This document shows positions 8,182 to 16,662 of a DNA stretch of 63,326 nucleotides, one piece after another. The notes under the pieces were generated by a model. That model searched no databases. It was not told where the DNA came from and was given only the letters and a program-made list of their open reading frames with translations. How positions within the stretch are numbered: position 1 is the first letter of the stretch; each line of letters begins with the position of its first letter. A program made the position numbers and the translations under genes. The stretch comes from JBGSLA01 sp965602785 (GTDB lineage Bacteria > Desulfobacterota > Desulfobaccia > Desulfobaccales > 0-14-0-80-60-11): NCBI GenBank assembly GCA_965602785.1, contig CBFDAH010000002.1, forward strand, positions 1 through 63,326. Direction: 5' to 3'.

Positions 8182-10164
8182 ATGTATATGGCGAAGACTA
8201 TTGTGGAGCAGGTGATGGAGGCGCATCTGGTCTCCGGAGAGCTGGTGCCCGGAACGGAAGTGGCCCTCAAGATTGACCACACCCTGACCCAGGACGCCAC
8301 CGGGACGCTGGCGTATCTCGAATTTGAGGCCATGGGGGTGGACCGGGCCAGGCCCGAAGTGGCGGTGAGTTATGTGGACCACAACCTCCTCCAGACGGAC
8401 TTTCGCAATGCCGACGACCACCGCTATCTCAGAAGCATTGCAGCCCGCTATGGCCTGTATTTTTCTCCGGCGGGGACTGGCATCTGCCATCAGGTGCACT
8501 TGGAGCGCTTCAGCGCGCCGGGAAAAACCCTCATCGGGTCGGACAGCCACACCCCCACCGCCGGGGGCGCCGGCATGTTGGCCTTCGGCGCCGGCGGCCT
8601 GGACGTGGCCCTGGCCCTGGCCGGTCAGCCGTTTTACCTGGTCATGCCTGAAGTCCTGGGTGTTCGCCTTACCGGGCGTTTCCCCGCCTGGGTCTCTGCC
8701 AAAGACGTGATCCTGGAGCTTTTACGCCGCCTCACGGTGAAAGGGGGGGTGGGCAAAATCCTGGAGTATTTCGGACCAGCCCTGCGCCATCTGTCGGTGC
8801 CGGAGCGGGCCACCATCACCAACATGGGTGCGGAATTGGGGGCCACCACTTCGATTTTCCCTTCGGATGCCCAGACGCAAAAATTTCTGGCTCTTCAGGG
8901 CCGGGAAAAGGACTGGCGGCCCCTCAAGGCCCAGGGGCGCCCCGGCTATGCCGACGTCTATGAGATTGACCTGACCCAGTTAGAGCCTTTGACCGCCTGT
9001 CCCAGTTCCCCGGATAAGGTGGTGCCGGTGCGGGAGGTGGAAGGTCTCCCGGTGGAACAGGTGCTCATCGGCTCCTGTGCCAACTCCTCCTGGCGGGACC
9101 TCATGGTGGTGGCCCGAGCCCTCAAGGGCCGGCAGGTGCATCCCCGGGTGAGTCTGGAGATCAACCCCGGCTCTCGTCAGGTCCTGGAGAACCTGACCCT
9201 GGCCGGTGGGCTTCTTCCCCTCCTCGAAGCGGGGGCCCGGATCATGCCCCCCGGCTGTTGGGGCTGCATCGGCATGGGCCAGGCCCCGGCCACCGGTGGA
9301 GTGAGCGTACGGACTTTCACCCGGAATTTCCCGGGGCGCAGCGGCACCAAGGGCGACCAGGTGTATCTTGCCACCCCGGAAAGCGCGGTGGCCGCAGCCA
9401 TATACGGGGAGATCACCGATCCTCGCCGGTTAGGGGATTATCCCCGCATCGGCACCCCCCGCTATTATCTGGTGGATGGCCGCCAGCTCATGCCGCCGCC
9501 TTCCTCCGGTGAGCCCGTGGAGGAGGTGCTAAGAGGCCCCAACATTGTGCCCTTCCCCCAGCTCTCGCCCCTCCCCGACACCTGGCGGGGGAAGGTGTGG
9601 TTGAAGGCCGGTGACAATGTCACTACTGACGACATTATGCCGGCGGGGAGTGAGATCCTGCCCCTGAGGAGCAATCTCCCGGCCATCAGCCAGTATGCCT
9701 TCTCCCGCATCGATCCCCGGTTTGTCCAACGGGTGCAGGAACAGGCGGAATTGGTATGGGAGGAAGACAAGCTGCTCAAGGAAGGCGCGGTGGTGGGCGG
9801 AGAAAACTACGGCCAGGGCTCCTCACGGGAACATGCCGCGCTGGCCCCCCGGTTTCTGGGCGTCCGGGTGAAACTGGCGAAAGGCTTCGCCCGCATCCAT
9901 CTGGCCAACTTGATCAACTTCGGCATCCTGCCCCTCACCTTCGAGGACCCCGAGGACTATCACCACCTCCATGAGGACCAGATTCTGGAGCTGCCCGAGG
10001 TGCGGGACCGTCTGCTCGGGGGGGACGAACGCCTGCCCCTCCAGATTTTGGGTCCCGACGGAAAATCGGACCGGGAAATCTGGTTTAAAGTTGACTTCTC
10101 TTCCCGCCAGCGACAGATACTGGCCCTGGGCGGCGCCCTGAACCTGGCGAGGGGGGAAGAGTGA
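8182..10164 (+). CDS. Aconitate hydratase, Aquifex type
   Basis: Aconitase isomerises citrate and isocitrate using a 4Fe-4S cluster. The cluster cysteines are visible in GSCANSSW (near residue 300) and PPGCWGCIGMG (near 365). The substrate loop SDSHTPTAGG lies near residue 120, and the C-terminal swivel has NYGQGSSREHAAL near 535. About 660 residues is far shorter than AcnA or AcnB and fits the compact Aquifex-type family. The start at 8182 (MYMAKT), or 8188, follows GGGAAAAGGG and avoids overlap with the GDPD gene. An aldehyde dehydrogenase follows about 250 bp later. Confidence 0.93.
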   Translation: MYMAKTIVEQVMEAHLVSGELVPGTEVALKIDHTLTQDATGTLAYLEFEAMGVDRARPEVAVSYVDHNLLQTDFRNADDHRYLRSIAARYGLYFSPAGTGICHQVHLERFSAPGKTLIGSDSHTPTAGGAGMLAFGAGGLDVALALAGQPFYLVMPEVLGVRLTGRFPAWVSAKDVILELLRRLTVKGGVGKILEYFGPALRHLSVPERATITNMGAELGATTSIFPSDAQTQKFLALQGREKDWRPLKAQGRPGYADVYEIDLTQLEPLTACPSSPDKVVPVREVEGLPVEQVLIGSCANSSWRDLMVVARALKGRQVHPRVSLEINPGSRQVLENLTLAGGLLPLLEAGARIMPPGCWGCIGMGQAPATGGVSVRTFTRNFPGRSGTKGDQVYLATPESAVAAAIYGEITDPRRLGDYPRIGTPRYYLVDGRQLMPPPSSGEPVEEVLRGPNIVPFPQLSPLPDTWRGKVWLKAGDNVTTDDIMPAGSEILPLRSNLPAISQYAFSRIDPRFVQRVQEQAELVWEEDKLLKEGAVVGGENYGQGSSREHAALAPRFLGVRVKLAKGFARIHLANLINFGILPLTFEDPEDYHHLHEDQILELPEVRDRLLGGDERLPLQILGPDGKSDREIWFKVDFSSRQRQILALGGALNLARGEE

Positions 10165-10174
10165 AGGATGGTGG

Positions 10175-10260
10175 GGGAGGAGAGCAGGAGAGCAGGAGAG
10201 TAAAGGATTGTGGGGGAGGGGCCAGGGAGCAAGCCCCCTGCCCCTCCCCCACACCCCCTC
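10175..10260. repeat. C/G-rich inverted repeat with small tandem unit
   Basis: A short tandem of GAGAGCAG units (about 10181-10200) precedes a long stem, GTGGGGGAGGGG (10210-10221) with CCCCTCCCCCAC (10241-10252). There is no T tract, so this looks like a repeat rather than a terminator. Confidence 0.55.
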
Positions 10261-10282
10261 CCCAACCCCGTACACAGTGTAT

Positions 10283-10345
10283 GGTGGGCACCGCACACCA
10301 TCAATAAAATCGTAATGGATTTTATGGTGGGCAATGCCCACCCGA
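10283..10345. repeat. GGTGGGC/GCCCACC palindromic repeat
   Basis: ATGGTGGGCACC and ATGGTGGGCAATGCCCACCC occur 40 bp apart in the aconitase-aldehyde dehydrogenase gap. Such GGTGGGCAATGCCCACC palindromes are typical dispersed repeats of bacterial chromosomes. Confidence 0.5.
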
Positions 10346-10363
10346 CACATAGTTATCTCCCTG

Positions 10364-10386
10364 GTTCCCAAGCTCCTGCTTGGGAA
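10364..10386. repeat. TTCCCAAGC-type palindrome, copy 1
   Basis: TTCCCAAGC-TCCT-GCTTGGGAA is a perfect palindromic unit. Two further copies lie at 25519 and 25657. It sits just upstream of the aldehyde dehydrogenase. Confidence 0.7.
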
Positions 10387-10418
10387 AGAGAGAAACGATT
10401 AGGAGTCTGATCAGGGTC

Positions 10419-11837
10419 ATGATCAAAAGCTGCTTTGTCAACAACATTTGGGTTGAAACAAAAGACCTCCTCTCCGTCATCTCCCCCTGGTCCGGGGAGG
10501 TGGTGGGGGAGGTCTCGTTGGCCGGGCCCAAGGAGTGGGACGCGGCCATGGTCGCGGCTGAGAAAGCCGCCGCGGTCCTGAGGAAATGGTCCAGCCAGGA
10601 GAGGCGGCAACTCCTGGAGGGCATGGCCGCGGGTGTGAGGGCCCGCCGGGATGAGTTCGTCCAGACCATCGTGGCCGAAGGAGGCAAGCCCGTCACCTAT
10701 GCCCGGGCGGAAATGGCCCGAGGGGTGACGACGCTGACCCTGGCCGCGGAAGAGGCGGCCCGGATCGGGGGGGAAGTGCTTCCCCTGGACCTGAGCCAGG
10801 CCACCACCGGACGTTGGGGCATCACCCGGCGCTTCCCGGTGGGCCCGGTCCTGGGGATTGCTCCTTTCAATTTCCCGTTTAATCTCTTAGCCCACAAGGT
10901 GGGACCCGCCTTAGCGGCCGGGAACCCCATCATTATCAAGCCCGCGTCGGCCACGCCCCTCACCGCGCTCAGGCTGGCCGAAGTCTACCAGGAGGCCGGG
11001 GGGCCGCCGGGGGGACTGCAGGTGCTCCCGAGCACCGTGGACCTGGCGGAACGGGCCGTTTCCGACGACCGCCTCAAGGTGCTTTCTTTTACCGGCAGCG
11101 CTGAGGTGGGCTGGCATCTGAAAACCCGGGCCGGCCGGAAAAAGGTAATCCTGGAGCTGGGGGGAAATGCCGCCTGCATCATCGATGCGGATGCGGACCT
11201 GAAGTATGCGGCTCACCGCACTGCCATCGGGGCTTTTGCGCATGCCGGCCAGGTATGCATCGCGGTGCAGCGGGTATTGGTGCACCAAGACATTTACGAG
11301 GCATTCACCAGGATTTTCCTTAAGACCATCGCCCGGGAGATCGCCCACGGCGACCCGGCCCGGGGGGAAACCGTGGTGGGGCCGTTCATCAATGCAGCCG
11401 CGGCGGAGAAGGTGCGGGCCTGGGTGACCGAGGCCCTGGAGGGCGGCGCCGAGCTTCTCACCGGCGGCCTGGGGGAGGGGAATATCATGCCCCCCACCGT
11501 TCTCACAGGTGTGAGCCGGGATATGAAGGTCTGGCGGGAGGAAATCTTCGGACCGGTGGCCACCCTGACGCCCTGCCATGACTTCCCGGAGGCCCTGGAC
11601 CTGGCCAACGACTCGGTTTACGGCCTCCAGGCAGGGGTCTTTACGAATAATCTCGCCCATACCTGGCAAGCCTTTGAGACCCTCGAGGTGGGGGCCGTCA
11701 TCGTCAACGACGCGCCCGTGTTCCGGCTGGACCACATGCCCTACGGCGGCGTTAAAGCCTCGGGCCTGGGCCGGGAAGGGGTGCGCTACGCGGTGGAGGA
11801 ACTCACCGAGGTGCGCCTGTTAGCCTTGAAAACTTGA
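10419..11837 (+). CDS. NAD(P)-dependent aldehyde dehydrogenase
   Basis: This ALDH-superfamily oxidoreductase oxidises an aldehyde to the acid. The 472-residue protein shows PFNFPFNLLAHK (near 145), the cofactor motif FTGSAEVG (near 220), the active-site Glu in LELGGN (near 240) and the catalytic Cys in HAGQVCIAVQR (near 275). The closest families I recognise are the lactaldehyde / non-phosphorylating glyceraldehyde-3-phosphate types, but the substrate is not certain. The ATG at 10419 has AGGAG 13 bp upstream, which is long; an ATG at 10380 lies in repeat DNA and is less likely. Confidence 0.88.
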   Translation: MIKSCFVNNIWVETKDLLSVISPWSGEVVGEVSLAGPKEWDAAMVAAEKAAAVLRKWSSQERRQLLEGMAAGVRARRDEFVQTIVAEGGKPVTYARAEMARGVTTLTLAAEEAARIGGEVLPLDLSQATTGRWGITRRFPVGPVLGIAPFNFPFNLLAHKVGPALAAGNPIIIKPASATPLTALRLAEVYQEAGGPPGGLQVLPSTVDLAERAVSDDRLKVLSFTGSAEVGWHLKTRAGRKKVILELGGNAACIIDADADLKYAAHRTAIGAFAHAGQVCIAVQRVLVHQDIYEAFTRIFLKTIAREIAHGDPARGETVVGPFINAAAAEKVRAWVTEALEGGAELLTGGLGEGNIMPPTVLTGVSRDMKVWREEIFGPVATLTPCHDFPEALDLANDSVYGLQAGVFTNNLAHTWQAFETLEVGAVIVNDAPVFRLDHMPYGGVKASGLGREGVRYAVEELTEVRLLALKT

Positions 11838-11895
11838 GGGGAAGGTCGGGGGAGGGAGAATCACCCTCTTGGGCCCGGCAAGCCATGCCCCGACC
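11834..11895. repeat. GAGGGGAGGGCCGGGG-family repeat after the aldehyde dehydrogenase
   Basis: TTGAGGGGAAGGTCGGGG continues with a GGGAGA...TCACCC block and CCCGGCAAGCCATGCCCCGACC. It parallels the copy at 3060 along about 60 bp and overlaps the gene's stop codon. Confidence 0.55.
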
Positions 11896-11962
11896 ATCTC
11901 CTGTTAACTCATCATGGTCAGGCAGAACATCTGAAATCCCACGGGAGGTTAATAAGAAAAAC

Positions 11963-12012
11963 TGTAGCCACAGGCTTTAGCCTGCGCCAGCACAGGCAGG
12001 AAGCTTGTGCCC
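11963..12012. repeat. GCAGGCTTTAGCCTGC-family repeat, copy 1
   Basis: TGTAGCCACAGGCTTTAGCC plus TGCGCC is the first of four dispersed copies (others at 25709, 27649 and 62597). A shared second palindrome follows, here CACAGGCAGGAAGCTTGTGCC. The rest of 11838-12100 holds no gene I can see. Confidence 0.7.
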
Positions 12013-12100
12013 CTGAAAAGCGGCATTGGGGGAGGAGGCCAAGGGGGGCCACAAGGGAGGATACCCGCCACTAGCCCCTGCCTCTTCCCGTAACACTTTC

Positions 12101-12610
12101 TCACAACCGCACCAGGCGGTTCTTCACTAAACGATAGTGCCAGCTGGTGTGCACCGTGGGGCAGCAGGCCGGGTCGTTGGGACCGTGGACCTTCATCCGG
12201 ACGGTAATGATCCCTGTTTGGATGGCCAAGGATTTGACCACTACCCGGTCTCCCAAGTCCGTCGAAGCCGCCTGTCGCGGTTTTCCCCCATCGTTTAGCA
12301 TAACGGCCAGGATGAAGAAAGAGCCGCTCCCGCCGGTATTGGCCACCAAAATCACCGCGGCATCATCGGCGCCGTCCCCGTTCAGATCCCCCAGGGCATA
12401 TTCGATCAGGCTCACCATGAGGAAGTCTTCCGGCTGCTTCTGGTTGAAAGCGCCATTGAGCAGGGTAACCCGGCGACTCTCCTCGAACAGGTCGATCCGG
12501 TAGGTCCCGTTGAGAAGGGCCTGGGGCGTAAGGGCTGCCGATTGACCATGCACTGTGGCTGCGGCCAGAACCAGCCAAAGGCTGAAAGTCAGAAAAAAAA
12601 GACGTGCCAT
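12101..12610 (-). CDS. Exported protein of unknown function
   Basis: The 169-residue protein starts with the signal peptide MARLFFLTFSLWLVLAAATV and a likely cleavage after VHGQS, so it is exported. The start at 12610 has AGGGGAA just upstream; a longer version to 12682 would bury the signal peptide. The body is predicted to be mostly beta, with the acidic loop LGDLNGDGADDAAVILVANTG, which looks like a Ca-binding FG-GAP-type DxDxDG turn, and a Cys pair (ACCPT). I do not recognise a named family. Confidence 0.75.
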   Translation of the reverse strand: MARLFFLTFSLWLVLAAATVHGQSAALTPQALLNGTYRIDLFEESRRVTLLNGAFNQKQPEDFLMVSLIEYALGDLNGDGADDAAVILVANTGGSGSFFILAVMLNDGGKPRQAASTDLGDRVVVKSLAIQTGIITVRMKVHGPNDPACCPTVHTSWHYRLVKNRLVRL

Positions 12611-12692
12611 ATTGTTCCCCTGATGGAAGTATGAGTTAATGCTCGCCTGGCGGGGGATCTTTTGAGGATCCCGAGAGAGCAAAAAAAATTAA

Positions 12693-12960
12693 CGCTTATG
12701 CCCTTAGCTCCGACCTATCCCTGAGAGACTGCCTTCCCCCTCACCCCAACCCTCTCCCCCATTGGGGGAGAGGGAAAAAGGCAGGAACTCGAGCCTGGGC
12801 CTGGCTCCCCATAAGCTCTTCTCCCTATCCCCCCGTCTGCGGGGGGAGAGGGTTGGGGTGAGGGGGGCGACACCTGAAGAAGGTTCCATTCAGGCTCGTT
12901 AACCTTAAAAAGTCCAGGTTTGCCTCTGCCAAGCTGTTTTCGGATCTAAAGACATAAGCG
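12693..12960 (+). mobile_element. MITE-like element, copy 1 (268 bp)
   Basis: The unit is bounded by inverted ends CGCTTATGCCCTTAGCTCCG (12693-12712) and CGGATCTAAAGACATAAGCG (12941-12960), 15 of 20 positions complementary. Inside, CCCCCTCACCCCAACCCTC and GAGGGTTGGGGTGAGGGGG form nested arms, so the whole element can fold as one hairpin. An inverted relative of almost equal length lies at 60235-60501. There is no transposase; mobility would need one in trans. No clear target duplication is visible at this copy. Confidence 0.8.
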
Positions 12961-13109
12961 ATAAATATTTTTTTGATTTTAACAAGGAGCCGATAGGAAA
13001 GGTCAGAAAAAGAAAAGAGGGACTGGACGGAGGGCCTAGCCCCTAAGGGTTACTGACCAGCCGGAGTGTTTGGCCTTGGAACCGGAAAGACGGTAACGAA
13101 GTGGTCATG

Positions 13110-13340
13110 TTACTGAAAATACTTTTCTTTTAACACCGGGGGTTTGAACTCCATGCCCCGCAGGAGCCAGACCGGGACGGTGGCCAGGACACCGGGGCTG
13201 GCTTCTCCGAAGGCTTCGGAGTGACAAGAATGGAACAAAGTTACCGGAGAATTAAAATTTTTCGCCAACTCTACGACAGCAGGGAGGACTTTCGCCGCCA
13301 GGTCGGAACCATCCAGCGGAACTAATATGTTGGTAAACAT
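13110..13340 (-). pseudogene. Truncated universal stress protein (UspA family)
   Basis: The first 38 residues (MFTNILVPLDGSDLAAKVLP..., then VTLFHS) are a normal UspA N-terminus, with GGAGG placed 7 bp before the ATG. The sequence then switches to CHSEAFGEASPG..., unlike UspA, and stops at 76 residues; the family is about 140-150. The switch coincides with a perfect hairpin, CTCCGAAG-G-CTTCGGAG (13207-13223), of a dispersed-repeat type. The ATP-binding GxxGxxxxGxxS motif is missing, so the protein should be non-functional. Confidence 0.7.
13207..13223. repeat. CTCCGAAG-G-CTTCGGAG palindrome inside the uspA remnant
   Basis: An eight-bp perfect stem with one central base sits exactly where UspA similarity ends. 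Read in the gene's frame it contributes SEAFGE, a string that short palindromic repeats often add to broken genes. Confidence 0.6.
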
Positions 13341-13465
13341 GACATCCTCCACAACTGGCAAGGTAATTCAACTGCCCGCAAGCCTGAAGGGCTTTACCTA
13401 TAAATTAAGTCCAGTCGGGGAATGTCAATGGCCGGATATTGAAAGTAGGAGCTTGAAATCACGGT

Positions 13466-14476
13466 CTAATAATCGTCTGGAGGGGAGTTTTCCGGGTCTT
13501 CCTCCGGGGGGGCGGTGGGGCGATAGAGACGGCGACCCAAGAGCCGATGGTAGCTGGTGAAATCGCCCTCGCTGGCATCGGTCTCGAGGTGCCGGTGGGC
13601 CATGTGTAACTTGGAGTCCAGGTCGTCCAGGTAATAGACCAGGAAGGCTTCGGGGGTTTTGGGGAGCACCGGGGAGCCGAATTCTTCGAAGCCGTGATGG
13701 GCAATGATGATGTGCTCGAGCTCCATCAACAACTGGTCATCGGGGAAATCCATGGCCCGGGCTTCCTCCCGCACCATGTCCCAGCCCAGGACGATGTGGC
13801 CCAGCAACCCGCCGGGAATCGACCGTTTGGGACAGTTGGGATCGGCCAACTCCTTGATTTTACCCACATCATGAAGGATGGCGCCGGCCAGCACGAGATC
13901 GGCCTTGAGGTCAGGGTAGACCTCCACCGAGCGTAGGGCGTGGCGGACTACGGACCAGGTATGCTCGAGGAGACCGCCGAAATAGGCATGGTGGACGAAT
14001 TCCGCGCCGGGCCATTCGAGGAACTGGGTTTGATATTTTAGGAGAACGGCTAACACCAGATCGTGCAGCGGGGGGCGAATGTGCGCCTCGATGAGTTCCA
14101 GGAGATCCTGCCACATCTCCTCACGATTATAGAGGGTGGCGGGAATGAGAAGTTCGGGATCAAAATCCTGGAGGGGACGGCCTTTGGCCCGGAGTCGGTC
14201 CACCGTGTCGATAAAGTCAAGGGTTACCTGGGGGGCCCGTTGATAGGCTTTCACCTCGCCGGTTACGGCGACGAAGTTGCATTCGGCCAGAGGGCCGGAG
14301 CATTTGAGCAAGGCTTCCTCCCAAGCCTTTCCCTTGATGGTGCCGCTCCGGTCCGCCAGCACCAAGTCCAGATAGGGTTTGCCCTCTCTGGTACGGCGGC
14401 TTTCCACCCGACGCAGGAGGAAAAATTGTTTCAGGGTGTCACCCTCTCTCAGGTCGATGATGAACCGATGGGACAA
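13466..14476 (-). CDS. OB-fold/HD phosphohydrolase, YhaM-like 3'-5' exoribonuclease
   Basis: The 336-residue protein joins an N-terminal OB-fold nucleic-acid-binding domain (residues about 15-100: KPYLDLVLADRSGTIKGKAWE) to an HD domain. Metal ligands are visible in EHTWSVVRHAL, ILHDVGK and EHIIIAHH. This architecture is that of YhaM/CbfA-type 3'-5' exonucleases. I prefer TTG at 14476 (MSHRFIIDLREGD) as the start because GGAGG lies 7 bp upstream and family members begin this way; an ATG at 14509 has no binding site. Confidence 0.85.
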   Translation of the reverse strand: MSHRFIIDLREGDTLKQFFLLRRVESRRTREGKPYLDLVLADRSGTIKGKAWEEALLKCSGPLAECNFVAVTGEVKAYQRAPQVTLDFIDTVDRLRAKGRPLQDFDPELLIPATLYNREEMWQDLLELIEAHIRPPLHDLVLAVLLKYQTQFLEWPGAEFVHHAYFGGLLEHTWSVVRHALRSVEVYPDLKADLVLAGAILHDVGKIKELADPNCPKRSIPGGLLGHIVLGWDMVREEARAMDFPDDQLLMELEHIIIAHHGFEEFGSPVLPKTPEAFLVYYLDDLDSKLHMAHRHLETDASEGDFTSYHRLLGRRLYRPTAPPEEDPENSPPDDY

Positions 14477-14558
14477 AGCAGAGCCTCCAGGGAGCATTGG
14501 CGGCATCATACTGATAAACCGTGAACGCGGTCAAGGGAGTTTATCCACTAGAGACTGC

Positions 14559-14586
14559 TTGACAATGCCAAAAGGGTAATTATTTT
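14559..14586 (+). promoter_or_regulatory. Upstream promoter of the sigma-factor gene
   Basis: TTGACA (14559-14564), a 16-bp spacer and TATTTT (14581-14586). It is the first of two tandem promoters that share the string CTTGACAAT. Confidence 0.5.
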
Positions 14587-14623
14587 ATTTCCGTAAGAAA
14601 AAATTGCAGTTGGCAGTTTTTTC

Positions 14624-14651
14624 TTGACAATACAACGGTAAAAAGTAAAAT
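14624..14651 (+). promoter_or_regulatory. Proximal promoter of the sigma-factor gene
   Basis: TTGACA (14624-14629), a 16-bp AT-rich spacer and TAAAAT (14646-14651). It lies 65 bp downstream of a near-identical -35 element and about 43 bp before the ATG. Confidence 0.65.
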
Positions 14652-14693
14652 AATCTTTTTAATTTTTTACCGCTATGAGGTTGCCGAAAAGGC

Positions 14694-16004
14694 ATGAAAC
14701 CCATGGAAAAAGAATACCTTAAAAAGTTTTTGGAGATCAACGGCCCCAAAGAGCCCCTCATCTCCTACAAGAAGTTTTCCATAATGACTCAGGGAGAAGA
14801 GGGAAAATCCCGAAACTTTCGGGAAAGCTACGATCTGTCCAGGGACGAGGAACTGGAAGTCACCGAACAGCTCCATGGCACCCCGTATGGTTCGGACGAA
14901 GAGTCCCCCGAAAGTGAGACGGAAGAAGAACTGGAAGCCGAAGAAATCCCGGAGCACGAGGGCCTGGTGGCTGCCTATTTCCGGGAAATGTTGAAATATG
15001 CCATTTTATCCCCAGAGGAAGAACGGGAACTGGGGCGCATTATCAAACATGGTCAGGAAGGTGTCCTGCAGTTGGTCCTGGCGTCCGACTCCGATCTGGA
15101 GGAAATGACCTATCTGCAGAGGAAAGTGCGGCAGTGGTTTGCAACTCCCGAGAAGAGCGCCCAGGCTAAGGAGAAGCTCTTCCGCCTGATTCATCAGACC
15201 ATCAAGCGCCTTATGAAGTTGTATCCGGACAATAAGGAGCTCAAAGACCTGTCGGTTCGCATCAAGTTTACCGAGTCCGAGGTCACCAAGGCCCGGGATA
15301 AGATGATCAAGGCCAACCTGCGCCTGGTGGTGAGCATTGCCAAAAAATATCTCCATCGGGGTTTGACCTTTTCCGACCTCATTCAGGAGGGCAACCTGGG
15401 CCTCATGAAAGCGGTGACCCGGTACGACTATACCACCGGCTACCGTTTGAGCACCTTCGCGTCCTGGTGGATTCGCCAGACCATCACCCGGGCCATTTAC
15501 GACAAGACCCGGACTATCCGTATCCCGGTGCACCTCCAGGAGATCCGCAACCGCTGCTATCGAGCCTTCTATGACCTCCTGAAGGAGCTGGGGCGGGAGC
15601 CCAATTTGAAGGAAATTTCCGAGCGCTCCGGCGTGCCTGAGGATAAGATTCTCATGGTCACCAACCTGTCGGATGAGCTCATCAGCCTGGAAACCCCGGT
15701 GGGTGACGAAGGGGACCGTTTGGGGGATTTCATTCGCAACGACAAGGCGGTTTCTCCCTACGAGGACATTCTGGAATCCGAACTCACGGAGAAGACCTCC
15801 TTCATCCTTAACACCCTGACCCAGCGGGAAGAGAAAATCATGAAAATGCGCTTCGGCATCGGAGAGGAAGTGGAACATACCCTGGAGGAGATCGGCCGGG
15901 CCTTCAAGGTCTCCCGGGAGCGCATCCGTCAGATCGAAAAGAAGGCCCTGAAGCGTCTCAAACACCCCACCCGTAAGGCGGCGTTGGAGGACTTTCTGGA
16001 ATAA
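14694..16004 (+). CDS. Sigma-70 family RNA polymerase sigma factor (group 1/2)
   Basis: This 436-residue sigma factor has region 1.2 (EGLVAAYFREML, near 90), region 2 (LIQEGNLGLMKAVTRYDY... STFASWWIRQTITRAI, near 230-265), region 3 and a region 4 HTH (SRERIRQIEKKALKRLKH, near 405-425). Residues 50-90 are strongly acidic. The stretch YDKTRTIRIPVHLQEIRNR differs from the DQARTIRIPVHMIE of principal RpoD, so an RpoS/SigA-like alternative factor is my first choice. Two tandem promoters precede it. A DksA/TraR gene follows after 55 bp, probably in the same operon. Confidence 0.9.
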   Translation: MKPMEKEYLKKFLEINGPKEPLISYKKFSIMTQGEEGKSRNFRESYDLSRDEELEVTEQLHGTPYGSDEESPESETEEELEAEEIPEHEGLVAAYFREMLKYAILSPEEERELGRIIKHGQEGVLQLVLASDSDLEEMTYLQRKVRQWFATPEKSAQAKEKLFRLIHQTIKRLMKLYPDNKELKDLSVRIKFTESEVTKARDKMIKANLRLVVSIAKKYLHRGLTFSDLIQEGNLGLMKAVTRYDYTTGYRLSTFASWWIRQTITRAIYDKTRTIRIPVHLQEIRNRCYRAFYDLLKELGREPNLKEISERSGVPEDKILMVTNLSDELISLETPVGDEGDRLGDFIRNDKAVSPYEDILESELTEKTSFILNTLTQREEKIMKMRFGIGEEVEHTLEEIGRAFKVSRERIRQIEKKALKRLKHPTRKAALEDFLE

Positions 16005-16059
16005 ACGGAAGGGCCCCGGCTTTCGGTGGCCCTAAAATTTACTCTTAACAGGAGCTAGC

Positions 16060-16446
16060 ATGGCAGGACCGACCCCAGAGAGACTGACAGAGGTGAAGGA
16101 GCGACTCCTGGACCGCAAGCGGCGTCTCTGGCAAGAAGTCAAGGATAGGCTCAAAAGCAATATCGGCGATGACTACCAGGAAATGCTGTCAACCGCCCGG
16201 GACGAGGAGGACCAGGCCGCGGTGAGTCTGTTGGCCGAAACGCATCTCAGCCTTTTAGGCCCGAAGCGGATGGAACTGGAGGCCATTGAAGAGGCTCTCC
16301 TGCGCCTGGAGCAGGGCACCTACGGGATGTGCGAATCCTGCGGCCAGGCTATCGGACCCAAGCGCCTGGAAGTGATGCCTGAAACCCCCTTTTGCCGGGA
16401 CTGCATGTCTATGAAAGAAAAACTCGCCAAAGCTGCGGCGCGCTAG
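16060..16446 (+). CDS. DksA/TraR C4-type zinc-finger protein
   Basis: DksA-family proteins enter the secondary channel of RNA polymerase and change promoter kinetics, often with ppGpp. The 128-residue protein has an N-terminal coiled-coil hairpin whose tip region includes ARDEEDQAA (acidic residues as in DksA) and a C-terminal four-Cys finger, CESCG...CRDC. AGGAG lies 6 bp before the ATG. Location right behind a sigma factor suggests a transcription-control unit. Which regulon it serves cannot be told. Confidence 0.9.
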   Translation: MAGPTPERLTEVKERLLDRKRRLWQEVKDRLKSNIGDDYQEMLSTARDEEDQAAVSLLAETHLSLLGPKRMELEAIEEALLRLEQGTYGMCESCGQAIGPKRLEVMPETPFCRDCMSMKEKLAKAAAR

Positions 16447-16469
16447 CGGAATCTAATAAACTAAAGAGT

Positions 16470-16510
16470 AAAAGGGCGGGAGGCCTGGTGGCCTCCCGCC
16501 CTTTTTTTTC
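16470..16510. terminator. Strong terminator after the sigma factor-dksA operon
   Basis: A 12-bp perfect stem, GGGCGGGAGGCC with GGCCTCCCGCCC, closed by TGGT, is followed by eight T. Adenines upstream could allow use from the other strand too, by the nitrilase-family gene. Confidence 0.92.
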
Positions 16511-16512
16511 CT

Positions 16513-16612
16513 GTGAGGGGAGGGCCAGGAGGGAACACAACTTCCTCCTCTCCCCCCTCCCCCCTGTAGAGGCTGGATTCATCAAGCCCTGAGGGCGCCA
16601 TGAATTGCGCCC
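16513..16612. repeat. Repeat-rich gap before the nitrilase gene
   Basis: GAGGGGAGGGCCAGGAGGGA is another member of the G-rich family, and GGGCGCCATGAATTGCGCCC is a separate palindrome commonly dispersed in bacterial genomes. No gene is seen. Confidence 0.45.
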
Positions 16613-16662
16613 CTACGGCATGGGCTTCCAGCCCCTAGGAACCCCCTCCCCCAAAAAATCCA

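Noticed and set aside
9823..10371. Minus-strand frame crossing the aconitase end and the following gap
   Set aside because: It spans repeats and antisense coding DNA, with no start signal or domain.
10911..11735. Long minus-strand open frame opposite the aldehyde dehydrogenase
   Set aside because: It is a GC-driven shadow: the + strand frame has all aldehyde dehydrogenase motifs, and the antisense product is Gly/His/Arg-rich without domains.
11963..12012. Repeat clusters as a CRISPR array
   Set aside because: Copies are tens of kilobases apart, palindromic, and have no regular spacers; no cas genes are present.
12704..12889. Open frame reading PLTPTLSPRRRG
   Set aside because: It is the translation of the MITE-like repeat arms, not a gene.
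15006..15965. Minus-strand frame opposite the sigma factor
   Set aside because: The + strand carries all sigma-70 regions; the antisense product is low-complexity.
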